DNA from: Onchocerca lupi
Lineage: Eukaryota; Nematoda; Chromadorea; Rhabditida; Onchocercidae
Length of the DNA: 64,000 nucleotides
Direction of reading: 5' to 3'
Assembly (NCBI GenBank): GCA_028564675.1
Contig: JAOVVO010000364.1
Span: 16,567 to 80,566, forward strand
Shown here one piece after another: positions 1-11,894 of this stretch (within the stretch, counting starts at the first letter, position 1; every line of letters begins with the position of its first letter). A program made the translations under genes and the position numbers. The notes below the pieces were generated by a model that saw nothing but the letters and a program-made list of their open reading frames with translations, had not been told where the DNA came from and ran no database searches.

Positions 1-1170
1 CATGTGAATGTAATGAATAAGTCTGAACATCTGTAGTAACGAACATACATAATTGCATCTTGAGCGTACTCATGCATATGACGTGAACTGCCTGTGTATG
101 AAGATGGCAGAATCGTTAGTCTTCCAACTTAGTTGTATTACCGTTATTTACAACTGCATCTCTCAAATGAATGTATTCTTCGAATGGAAGCTTGGTCTGA
201 TTCAAACGAATGAATATCAAATGTTCTGTTTCGATTTTTGCATACATATCTACGATACATTGGTGAAACAACTGACGGCATTTCAAAATGTGATTGTCTT
301 CATTCTCTTGAATCATTAATCGGTATAATAGTTCATTGCGCTGCATTTTTCATTTGTTTCTTCGCCACTGAATAGATTTATCATCTTAGCGTTTAAGTGA
401 TATCATCGGCACCATTCCAAAAAATGATTGGATATTACAGAGCATCGTAGCACCGATGAGTTTCTGCAATTCTTGTCAATTGATCGTTTCTCCGGTGAAG
501 AACAATGTCTCTAAGCTGGAATTGATCTCCGACTATAACAACTGCCACTTCATCTATAGCTGGAGCATTGAATCTTCACACATGTTCTCCAGCAGGCGTT
601 TCGTCAGCATGAATAAGAATCTTCTGTGTACCAGATGGCGTTATTTCAATTGCTGTTTTGAACAAACACACCAAATTGTTTTTTTCGTAAAGAAACTGTT
701 ACAATTGGGAAACGACGGATCTTTCTATGTCGGTATGAATTCCGCAGCGTGCATCAATTCATCATTGCTATCATCAGTGACATGCATTTGTAAGAATTTA
801 TGCTGGCCATCTGGCAACAAAGCAGGGAGCCGGCTTTATGATAAGTTTGTCCTTTCATTTTGAAAGTTGGCTTAAATTATTATGTATTTCTGCGCCGAAC
901 GATGTCATTTGGAAGCAGGAGTTGTATTTCCTGATTTTAGATAGGAAACGCTTTGATTCGGCAAACAAAATTTTAAATGGCTCTAACGACTCTTCAAATT
1001 GAGGCAGTTTAATTTTTCCTGCGGCGCAACACATTCCTTTCGTTTCTCAATCAAAAGAACATACTTCGGTCATAGTGTCGAGAGAACATGCAGGCTCAAA
1101 CTATAATCATCAGCTGGGTTGTATTGGAATTCAGGGCGATTATAATCGCGTGATTGATGAAAACGGAGTC
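1..1170 (-). mobile_element. Decayed Helitron: Rep/helicase-like N-terminal region, 5' part of ORF, truncated by window edge
   Basis: Read on the minus strand, separate frame segments give blocks typical of the Helitron helicase-like N-terminal domain, in the right order. About 1035-900 gives GMCCAAGKIKLP and then FLSKIRKYNSCFQMTSFGAE. About 830-735 gives LPDGQHKFLQMHVTDD. About 690-430 gives ITPSGTQKILIHADETPAGE, FNAPAIDEVAVVIVGDQF, DIVLHRRNDQLTRIAETHR and YDAL-YPIIFW. 346-116 gives NEDNHILKCRQLFHQ and then YIHLRDAVVNNGNTT. 110-1 gives SRHMHEYAQDA and then DLFITFT. The rest of the Rep and the helicase would lie to the left of position 1. The copy is dead: several frameshifts separate the blocks, and one open segment carries in-frame stops at 576-578 (TGA) and 435-437 (TAA). 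No terminal hairpin or end sequence was identified. The family call is firm; the right boundary (1170-1400) is not. Confidence 0.85.
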
Positions 1171-1399
1171 GTATTTGACGTTAGTCAAGAAATACTAAAG
1201 GTCAGGTGAAACGACATAATTTCAAAGGGACGACAAACATGTTTCCCACTAAAATGCTCCAATTCACAAGATAAACGACAAAGATCGACGCAGCAAAAGC
1301 AACAGCTCGAAGTTCGAAGGGTTTCAGTTCGACAGTTCAAAGCGACACAACAGTAGCAACAATCCACTTGAAAGTATTTTTCTCCATCAGTGACAAAGG

Positions 1400-3159
1400 A
1401 AAGAATAACTCAGTGACCAACTTGCCTGGATGTTCTCTGATAATTGACGAATCACTTTTCATCAATCAATAAAACCTTTCTCAACAGCATTTATCTCCGC
1501 CACACGAGACAGAAAATACCTCCTCACACCGATTGCTGACCTAGCCGAATCATAATAGCAAAAATCAATCTCCAATTCAACCAAACTACAAATCAAATTA
1601 CAAAATATCAGTTTTTTCCCTCAACACTAGAAACATGCGCTTTCTCTTTTTTTTTTCACTCAACCAGACTGAGTTACAGCAATGTGTGTATAAAAAAACA
1701 TGTGCCTGTTCGAATGCAAAGTTGTGTCGAAACTTCAGAGCAATAGATAAGGAATTTTCGATATCTAAGATTTTGAATTAATGTAGATAAGGCGCGTTTT
1801 TAAGAATTTTCGGAGGTCTAAGATTTTGAACAAACGAACATTGACATTTGGAGCGTGGCCGGGTCCAGCTAATTTGATATAAAATTGTACAACTAATTCA
1901 AGATCATAACGTATGATATAATTTCTTGCTTTTCAAACACTACCAAGTGAATCGAGTCTTTTAAAAGGTTTTAATACTTGGATTGATTCCAACTGCCACC
2001 AACTATCTACAAGCTCTAATGTTTTATCATTTAATCAAAAAGTATTCACTGAATCATTAATAACAGCAATCATTTATTTCGAAATTTAGAAATGATAAGG
2101 TGCTGTCTTGATATCTGACTCGGACGAAAATGAACAAGAATTTCATTTATAATGTTAAGAAATGATGAAAGCATCAGTGAAGGATAATGTTTCTTTTCTA
2201 AAATATTATTTTCCAGTGAAGTATCATAGATGGTATGAAGAGAGCTGTGGTACATTACTGATAAAATGGTGAAATCATTGCTATTAAAGGATGCTTTTCT
2301 TCAATATCACAACAAACAATACTGTTTTAATAAATACTGAAACAATTTCACGGAGAATGCGGCCAATTATGCTGAACCATCAGTTTCTTCAATTTCTTAA
2401 AGCTTTCCAATCAATTGATTGAAATAATAAAACAATCAAATATGCTTTGTATTTTGAAGAGATCATCGAAAGGTAAATCCATACCACTCCTGAGTATCAC
2501 TTAATTATTTTTGATTTAATTTGACTGATTTTTATGTTGTTTATAAGACATATTTATTTAAATCTGGAAACGATGAATTGTTCAATGTCAAGTGAGTAAT
2601 TCATGTATAGTGCAAAGAGTGCTGAAAAAAATACAGCTATGACCTCATTTGACAACTTCTATATAGCAAACAAAATAAAAAGTTGAATTTAATACTGAAT
2701 TTTCTATCAGCACTAAAAATATATCGATTATGATAAGTTAGTCATTTGTTTTACTTAGCTTATTATTCTTTGATTTAATGCTCTTTTTTCAATTTAATTT
2801 TAAAGGTCAGCAATTATTAAGTTTTTTTCGTCATGAAATAGTTTTAAAAATCTTCGTCATAAAGTTCAACAAAATTTTGAAAATATTTTAAAATGATATT
2901 CATTAAAGTAAAAGACTTCCAAAAAATTATTTAAAGTCTAATAAAATCATGCAGGTTGGTGGCAGTATATATATTTAATTAATAATAACTAAAATTTTGA
3001 GATAACAGAGTTAATTTTCGGATGATGATGTTAAAAACTTAAAATTGGGTAAGTTGACGCTTATAAAAAAAAGCAATTTATAAAATAGTGCAATCAAAAT
3101 TATGGTCCAAAAATGCAACTTATGACAAATATAAAATATGATTTGGAAAAAAAAAGATC
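1400..3159. other. Intergenic, no gene seen
   Basis: AT-rich sequence between the Helitron remnant and the end of the BTB gene. The only ORFs are short and lack splice context or recognisable motifs. The part next to 3160 is expected to hold the 3' UTR of the minus-strand BTB gene. Confidence 0.6.
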
Positions 3160-6100
3160 TTAGTGATGACTGATGAGTGATAAAAAATGAGGTGGTAAGC
3201 CCTTCAAATGTGAAGCTAATAAAGGAATTTGACATTGACAATCAGCTGTATGATCGTTCAATGGTACCAAACCATGCTTGCACTGATAGCATGCTTGGAG
3301 ATCTTTATGATCCTTACCACTCAAATTACAATCGTATTCCCTTAAGCATCGCTCACAACCAAGCATTTTCCTGAAAAAAAAAAAAAAGAAAAAGACCGAT
3401 TTAAATAAATGAAATTTCAAAAATTTGATCCTGATTTGTGCATAGAGAGTGGATTTTAAGTATTCTTTTAATTATTATGGTATTAGGGAATTTTCCGAGA
3501 AGCGAAAAACAGGCACATTTTGATAAAAATTAAGCATACCTGCAAGGGCTAGCTTGTATGCGAACTTTTCCTTGCTCTCGCTGGCGTCCACAATTTGGAC
3601 ATTTAGGAACATCCACATAGAAATGATCCATGCTATGAATAGTTTGGAAGACAGTAACCGCCTGTAACACAGGTGTTATCTTCATATATATTTATTATAA
3701 CTGAAAATACATTATCAATCGATATTGCAACCGTCGACCTGATCATAAAGTGTCCGCAGTTTAGCGGCCAACAAATCAGCCAACAACCGTTCAGAAATCA
3801 AATTCCGATGTTCTTCCAAGCATCGCACCGAAGCCGTGGCAACACATGGAAGACAGGCGTCATATGTGGTTTGATCAAATTTATGCTTAAGCACCCAATT
3901 TAACCAACATAGTGCTACCATTGGAGTCTTTCTAACCACCTGGAAATATTGGAAATGGTAAAATACATTCCAAAAGATATGTCAAAGTTGCATTCAAGAC
4001 CGTATTTTAAAACAAAAAGAATTGCGCTAAATTTGGTTTACTGAAGTTAATTCAAGCACTTTCTCATTGCTTCTACTTGCAATGGATTGTTGCCACTGAC
4101 CTCCAATAATGTCGTGTCAAATCATGAAACATAGTGCAACTGTTTTTATCGAAGAACGTGATGAAATAAAATTTGAAGAAATTCAAAATAAACTTGCAAA
4201 ACTGCATCATTATTCAAAGGGTACAAGGATGATTGCTATATTAAAGTTTTGTTAATTTATTCCTAATGAATCCTTATTAATTAACAGTTTAATGCTTTAT
4301 GTTATTTATTTTAGTTAATTGTCTAAGCAGTACACTTAAAAAGTCTAAATTTGAATACTTACGTTATCTTGAATATATCTGGCACATTTTGCTTCCAAAC
4401 TTTTAGCACGAAATCGTTTTGACAATCTCATGCATGTCTCTAATTTGTCATCTGCAATCTCAACTACTAAAATACTTTTTTACTAAAATACTTTTTGTAC
4501 ATACTGTACCTAGTAGTTTTTTCCACATTTTCAAAGCACTGCACATTTGGCTGTTATAAAGGCTTCATATGTTAATGTATTCAGATATATGAATGACGTT
4601 TTATGGTCTTACAATTTTTGTGGAAAAGCATTGGTTAATCAATTTGAAATGGAATAACATTACCAAATAATTTAGATATGTTTTTCGAATGCGTTTCTTT
4701 TTTCATGTATTTTTCTTAAAATTCAGTCTAAAATCTTGGTGTGATACCTGTGATGTCGCTAAAAATAGTACTTTGGATGATACTTTCCAAGAACCATTTG
4801 AATTGTATGGCTGGTGGAGGATGTCTAAACGATGAGACAACGATGGCAAATTCGTTGCACGAATTGTGATATGCCCCTGATTTGGGTATTGATTTGTTGG
4901 CCAAAAATAACGCTCGGAAGTAATCGCTGACATGAGAAAGTTGGTGTTTGCAAACCAGAAATTTCGTGTCCTGCAATTAGGATCACAAAATTTTGATATA
5001 TAAAGTTCATGAACAGTTGAATCCATTATCAACTGATCAAAAAGTTCCAAGTAAAGTAGAAAAAGCCCTGACTAATGTCCAATGATTAAAAAGTACTTGG
5101 ACAATAAGTGTGGCCGAACATTCTCCCAATTGACACTGCGGTGATAAATAATCCAGAGTTTCTAAGATTTGGGGGAATCTTTTGACTGGTGACCTGGAAA
5201 ATTTAGAACAATTCATTAAACGGATATTTCATATGATTTTAATCAGTTTGCCAATGACCAAAACTATAAAATTAATTATAAAAGCAGTGCGTCATTGAAC
5301 AATTAATCTTTTCTAGAAATGTTGTCATAGAATCTTAGCAATATTATTCAGAATACAGCGAATAAATAATTTTACTTCGAGCGACTTTTCTTGGAAGTTT
5401 CATCGAGTGATGTTTGTGGTGTTTTCTGTGGGCTGATTGATCGAGGACGAGTAATATGTTTTTTTTTCACATTCAATTCCTTTTGTTTAACACTCGGTAT
5501 TGATGTATTGGAGCGATTATTCGCTCGGCTGGATGATGAGTCGAACGTTTCATTCTGCTTATCCATTATATCACTCTTTAAAAGAATAGAAGAAATTTTG
5601 CAACTAGGTAGAAAATAATTTTAGAATCAGTAAAAATAAATTTGAAATGATACACTTTACACTAATAAATAATCAATACCAAATCTTGCAATTATCTTGT
5701 AATTGGTTGTTTTTTTTTTTTTTTTTTTTCTGCATTTGCAATTCAATTCCAAGTATCGTTAAAGAAATTTCTGAGAATTTGGGAATTTCCAAACTTTCGT
5801 AGAAATTGCAGAACTAACGTGAATCGGACTTGATGGTACTGGAATAATTAATTCATTGTTAGGATGAATGAAATCCGAATGATGTGACGCGGTAGAATGG
5901 GGACTTCTCTGAATTGGATGTGCATCCCATAGATGTCCTTCCTGTATCATTCAACATCATCAAGATAATAAGAACAGGTAGAAAACTGTTTCTGTTAACT
6001 TACGTCTATCAAATCTTTTCTGTAATTAAATTCTGGATAATCAAAAAATCAGTCATAGCTACTCTTGAGCTGACATGTGGCTTTATTATAAATTGCCTTA

Positions 6101-6817
6101 TAAAAGCTTTGGTTTTATATCATATGCAAATTAAATATAAGCCACTTGAGTGATCAAACATCTTCAAGTGACCTAACATCTTTTGCTTTCTCTTTCGGTT
6201 AAATATTCTGAGAATATTTCCCGCCATTCTTCCGTATTATACCAGCCATTATGTCACATCTCAAATTACAATAAAGGGTCGGAGAACGCTTGAAATATAT
6301 CATTGACTAAAAACAAAAAGAAGTTTATCTCACAACAGCTTTCAGCAATGTTCACTGACACCAGTAGTCTTAAACATGGAGACGGTGGGGTTGTTAATGA
6401 TGTCGGGGAATGCAATGAAAGAATATCCATCGGATTTGTGAAACCATCTTTACCGGATTGAAAATCCGGTGGATATGAGTAATAATTTGCCTAGAAATAA
6501 AAAACTTATAATACTCTTGCACTTAAAGGGCAGCTATTTCCAACGAATTAATGGAGCACATCAAAAAATCATCAATGTTCATTACTGACAGAATTTCCAT
6601 TCAAACAAAATGAAATGCTTGCATGAAAGTTCTGAAATTGTTGATAATACGTCGGATGTACGAAATAATCATATGTTCTCATCGATGATCCGTAATGAGA
6701 AGAGTATTGCTGATGTTGCATCTCTTTCCACTGTTCATAATCGTTTCTATGATATTTCACCGGTGATTTCGACCGGGACCTAGTTCGATCAACTATTTTC
6801 TTGATGAAATGCGCCAT
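3160..6817 (-). CDS. BTB/BACK domain protein with RS/Ser-rich N-terminus and Cys-rich C-terminus
   Basis: Ten minus-strand exons join in phase: 6817-6590, 6490-6356 (or 6362), 5941-5819, 5575-5376, 5193-5097, 4970-4748, 4466-4363, 3939-3739, 3661-3540, 3370-3160. The protein has about 547 residues. Residues 1-245 are low complexity: a basic start (MAHFIKKIVDRTRSRSKSP), then His/Tyr/Pro/Ser-rich sequence and a KKK/RPRS patch. A BTB fold starts near residue 245 (CSATLIVQDTKFLVCKHQL, then SDYFRALF). A BACK-like helical region follows (KLETCMRLSKRFRAKSLEAK, CARYIQDN). The last ~100 residues carry repeated Cys pairs (CPNC, CERC, CYQC, CQC), so metal binding is likely. BTB-BACK proteins often act as Cullin-3 adaptors; that role is inference here. 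The usual Kelch repeats are absent. Start is the ATG at 6817; a Met upstream in the same frame exists but is a weaker choice. I do not recognise a specific orthologue. Confidence 0.85.
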
Positions 6818-9800
6818 TTTTTTGATCCTTCGTCTGCTATATTCATTAATTAAAATTGAGTTCACGTATAGAAGTGCAAAATATTTGATGAGAATTTTGT
6901 TAACGCCATCGATGTTGAAATATTTTATGATTTTGCAGGAATGTAGTCTGCATATTTTCAGACATCATTCCACACTTCTATCGATTTTCATAGGCGCTCA
7001 TAAACAAATATCATAATAGCAAAAGAGGCAAATATTCAAAACAAAACTTGTTCGATTTTTTTATGATGAGAGCCAATTTAAAGGAATGGCTCACCTGATG
7101 AGGATATCACACCGGCTAAACAATCAATGGTAGAGAAACTTGGATATCCAAAAAATTATTGAGTCACTAAAATAAGCTCCACTTTTTTTGAAAAGCATAA
7201 GCATACATTCTAGCGAATTCCTTTTCCGATGAAGCTATAAAGCCTGAAATATTTCGAATTTATGGTTGTATTTGTCAGCCACTGATGCTATTCAATCGAG
7301 AAACAGATAATTAGATGTGTTCAAAAATATAGGCTTAGGTACATAAACTAGTAAAATGAACATAATTTTTCTAATTGTTCAGTTTTCTTGGGTGGAACGA
7401 ACATATATAAAAAAAGTTATACATTCTGTAATTGAACTTATAGTTACAATTACTGTTGAAAAGAACTATTCAAGTAAATATTGGAAGGGAAAGAGTTAAG
7501 GACTTAGAAGAAATGTGCAGAATTTTTTGGCAATCTATATCTTCGAAATCTGTGTGAAAACTTTCCAATTCCTTTTTTCTCATATAAATTTAAAAAAATA
7601 TTATTGAAATATGTATTAAAAATTATTAATGTAAATCATGCCATGTGAATACACATAAAAAACTATAACGTAGCATGCTATGACCTAAATGACGTCAGCA
7701 TATGACATCATTTATTGTCATATCATACTACGACACAGCTTTCATGCTAAGGCGATTATCAAACAACCTTGCTACTCTCGAATTCGATCTCGCAGTAATA
7801 AGCCAAAACAATAAATGGCACGATTTCAAACTTCTGTGTTTTATTTACCCGCTGATTCAGTGTTCACTTTTTTTGTAGGCTAAATGGAAGTGCAAATAAT
7901 TTTTTATGATATTGTTCATTACGTGCTGAATAATATTTGAATACGGACATTTGAGTATGTGAAACCTATCATTCAAGTACCTTTTTAGTATGATTCACGC
8001 ATTAGAAAGCTGCCGTATTTTTCATCAGTATGTGTAATGAAATGAAATACAAAGCAGGATTAAGAAATGGAATTAGGTGGGCTCTAAATAATATCAAATT
8101 ACAAGCGAGAAAGTTGCAGAAGCAACATGAAAAGTGGTGCCGAACTTTTTTTGAAAGATAGGAAGTAGTTTTAGTAGAAGAATTTCAATTCCACATCAAT
8201 AGAAATAATCAATCATGAACAGTACAAACCATTAAAGTTGAAGCAGCTCAGGTTAGAGGAAGAAAATTGAAAGCGGAAAAAAGCTAATATTGAACAAACT
8301 TTTTTATGTTAAGTTTCTAACAACATAGACTCTTAAAATTTTCAACTTAACTGTTCATAAATCCCAGGCTATTCAGGAAAAAAATTATTTTTGGAAATAT
8401 CCGATAATCTTCAAATGCTTGATTGCTGAATGGACTGCGAGTTGTCTTTTCGAAAATTTCCTGCTTCTGCTAAATGTTGCAAGAGTTTTCGGAGATTCGA
8501 AATAATTCTCCTTTGTTCTTCATTTTTTCAATATGAAAAATTGCTTACAATTTTTTCTGCACTACAAATGTCGTGGTATGCTGCTATTACAACAATATTA
8601 CCGTGAACAATAATCTTTTCTAATGTGAGCAAGACAGGTGGCAAGTAGGAGCAAATTGAAGAAAAATAAACAGTTGTTTTACTGAAGAAACAAAAATTAC
8701 GTGAACTGGAGTTTTTCAAACTTTATGAAGAACAAAAGTTTCAGATTTCACAGATAAAATTTGCTCTATCCAACCGATTATGGAATTCAATAAAATTTCT
8801 GTAAACAAAAGTTGGAAACAATCTTTGCTGTTAGCAGTTATTTGTTAGACTGCATTTAGAACACAGTAGTAATACACTATTTGAATTTTGAACAGACTTC
8901 AAGTTTGCAATTGATTTCCATTCCCAAAATTTATGAATGGAATTTGTAAAATAAAAACTTTTGCAAACTATTCAACCTAGCCTCACTTTCTTATAACTTC
9001 ACATTTATTAAAATTAAATTGTCAAATTCTTTGAAATAGCAAATTTTAATATTTCCTATAAGGTCGTGCAAATTCTGGTTTCATTATGAATCAACGGCAA
9101 ATATTATACAGCGAAAAGTAAAATGCACCAAAAATGTTGGCTAATTTTTCCGAATTTTATTAAGTTATAAATAATTTTTGAAAACTTAAGACTTAAAAAA
9201 TTTCTGAAGAAAAAATTAAATCCAAAAAATTTTCATATAAAAAAGCAAAGGAATATATAAAGCTGGGGAATCAATAATTATTGTTTGCAGTTGGTATCAA
9301 TGCTAATACAGAATAATAAGCCTAATTGAATGACTTATTGAGAAAACAGACAGGTGATTAAATGTGGGAACAAATTGAGAGGTAAATCACCGAATGAAAA
9401 GGTTTAACGAACGGATCTGTTTAAGCAACTGCTTTTCAAATCAGTGTAATCAGTCAAAAACATTTGGAAGAAGGATGTTAAGAAGTGGTGATGAATGGAA
9501 GATGCCTGATATTTTGCTGAAAGAGCTCAAGCTCATTTCTTATTTACTTCTTTAAAAATTCTCAATTATTATTTCCGTCTCCAATCATAACAAATCAGAA
9601 GGCCTTACATCTGATCATATTTCAATATCTCAACAGCTGTAAACAACTAATCAATCTTTCATATGTTACAGATAAAAAATCGGCATGATTTTCAACTTAT
9701 TTTTTGATTGATTAGTTGATAAACTATCGATTATTATAAATTTTTTATCGATATCTTTGCAAAAGCAAACATCGTTCCTTTTTTCTTTACAATTCTTGCA

Positions 9801-11894
9801 CATAAAGAAGTATATCAGAGAGGAGACATGTTCAGGAAAAGATATTTGAAAAATATTGATGATAATCAACATGATAACCGAAATGATAAATATATGGCAG
9901 CAATGATGACAATGGCAAAAGTTATTCCTATAAAGATAACTGTTAGATTATGCTGGTTTAAAGAGGGCAGAATTTACGTTCATATAATCAAAACTACACA
10001 GGAAAAAAAAATTTTTAATTACATCAGTCAAATGTAGGATCAGAATATTGACATAATTATGGTTATTGGTGAAGTAAATAAGAGAATTAATTTGATTATT
10101 TACTTTACTTTTGTATTAAACTAGACTCAAGAATTAAAAGACAAAAGTTTATTTCGCGTCATTCTTTAATTTTTTAGAACAGATTTTTCAAAGTTTCTAA
10201 TTTATAAAAAAATTTGAACTAAAAATTTCATTCTCTCCATCGCAATAATCGCCACTGCTGTTAGTAATCGTTTCCAATGTATATTTGCTTATACTACATG
10301 AGCATATTTAATTTCAAGCCAATCGTACAATCGATAATTCAGTTCTGTTTTAAGTCTTCGAACTATAGAAAGGCAATCTCAAGAATCTCAGATCAACATA
10401 ATCCCATATTTTTATTCTCCAATTACTTTCTGATCATATTTTGCAATAATTTGTAATTTAATTTTCTAAACCAAAATCACTGAAAATTTGGAATATGTTT
10501 GAAATAGGAAATCAACATATTCTTTGATGAATCCGATAATTTGTTCGCTCTAATCTTCCAGATTGCAAAAGTAAATTTCTTAATTATTTGATTCAGATCA
10601 ATCTCTTTCACCTCCGCTTAAGAAAGTTTGGGTTAATTTTTGATAAATTGCGAATTTTGTACGTTTTATGCAAATTTCATGGATGTTTTCCTCAAACAAA
10701 TGATTTGTCGCTGTATACTCATTATCTGCACAGAAATAATTCGAAATTCTCATTGGTTTCAATCGAGAAAGTTGCATCATTGATTAGACAAAAATCTATT
10801 TTGCCCAACAATATGAAGTTCAATAATCATAGCTGATTTTCTGCAATAGTCCTTCAAACATTCATTGCGATGCCATCCGGTATTTTGATATTTACGATAA
10901 TCTGGGCCGCATTGTACATTTCGTCAAATTTTACTACATAAAATAGAACTATTGTGAAAAGGAGAGGCAGCTGAAGATGGATTATAGGCTATTTCATAGA
11001 GGAGCGATGAGAGTTTTAATATCGAATATATTGACCTCAACCCGATTTTGGAAACTATTCTTCTGAAACTATTTTTCTATTCTTTCTTTTCATCCCAGAA
11101 ACAATTTTTCCTTTGCTCGTGGTCCTATTGATTATCTAGATATTTACGATCACAATTGAATGTTATAATTAATGATTAGCCCGACAAATTCTGCTAAATT
11201 TTGTTTATTTTCCATTTATTAATGTTATTGATGATATTATTTTGAATCTTGATATTTAACACTTGATCTCCTACTTGAATGAAGGTTGAATTGTGCAAAG
11301 AATGTATGTGAAGTAAAAATCAAATTTTATTTTATTATTTTGATTTATCACAATGTTCATTAATTCCGAAAAATCCATTTTGTTGTTATGAATGATTATT
11401 TGATTTATGAAGTTTGGTTTTTTCGACATCATTTATTTTTTGTTGTTCCAGATCTTTGATTTACCAAGAAAATGAGAAAAAACCAGCAATAACCTGATAA
11501 ATTAATTCCTAAAACTGCTATAAAGTCAACGTTTAAAAATTGAAATCAAAGTTCGTTGTTTCTTCAAAAGCCTTATATGCCTTGTTAGTGGTGTCTTAAC
11601 TAAATAATTAAACATTATTCGATTGTCAAATTTTTTTCTTTGATGATTTATTGATGCTTATCAAAAAGTATTGTTGTGGAGAAGGAAAACGAATAAAAGA
11701 AACGCAAAAAGGATCTTTAAAAAAAAAAATTGAGTTCATAAAGTGGGTTTTTTTTGAGGAGTTTTTATTTCGTTCTTGCATCAATCCCAATCTCCTTTCC
11801 TTTCTCCTCCTTTTATTTCCATCCTCGTAAATTCAGAAATTTCAGCAGTAATATCAATTATTCGATCGAAGTGTATGAATCATTAGTACTACTC
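6818..11894. other. Long intergenic stretch, no gene seen
   Basis: Five kilobases of AT-rich DNA between divergently placed genes, so it should contain both promoters. Every ORF is short and lacks motif or splice support. A perfect palindromic CRE-type octamer (TGACGTCA) lies at 7690-7697, inside a patch with further TGACATCA/TGTCATA variants. No repeat family was recognised. Confidence 0.55.
7690..7697. promoter_or_regulatory. CRE-type palindrome TGACGTCA
   Basis: A perfect CREB/ATF-type octamer, followed within 40 bases by the related words ATGACATCAT and TGTCATATCA. It is about 870 bases upstream of the ATG of the minus-strand BTB gene. One 8-mer can occur by chance, so a regulatory role is only a possibility. 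Confidence 0.25.

Noticed and set aside
456..863. Plus-strand ORF of 135 codons, the longest in the left end
   Set aside because: It is the antisense shadow of the Helitron coding segments on the minus strand.
4703..5050. Minus-strand ORF of 115 codons
   Set aside because: It overlaps the BTB exon in another frame; the BTB frame carries the domain motifs and the splice phases.
9666..10037. Short ORFs on both strands
   Set aside because: Very AT-rich sequence, Asn/Ile/Lys-heavy translations, no motifs and no splice context.
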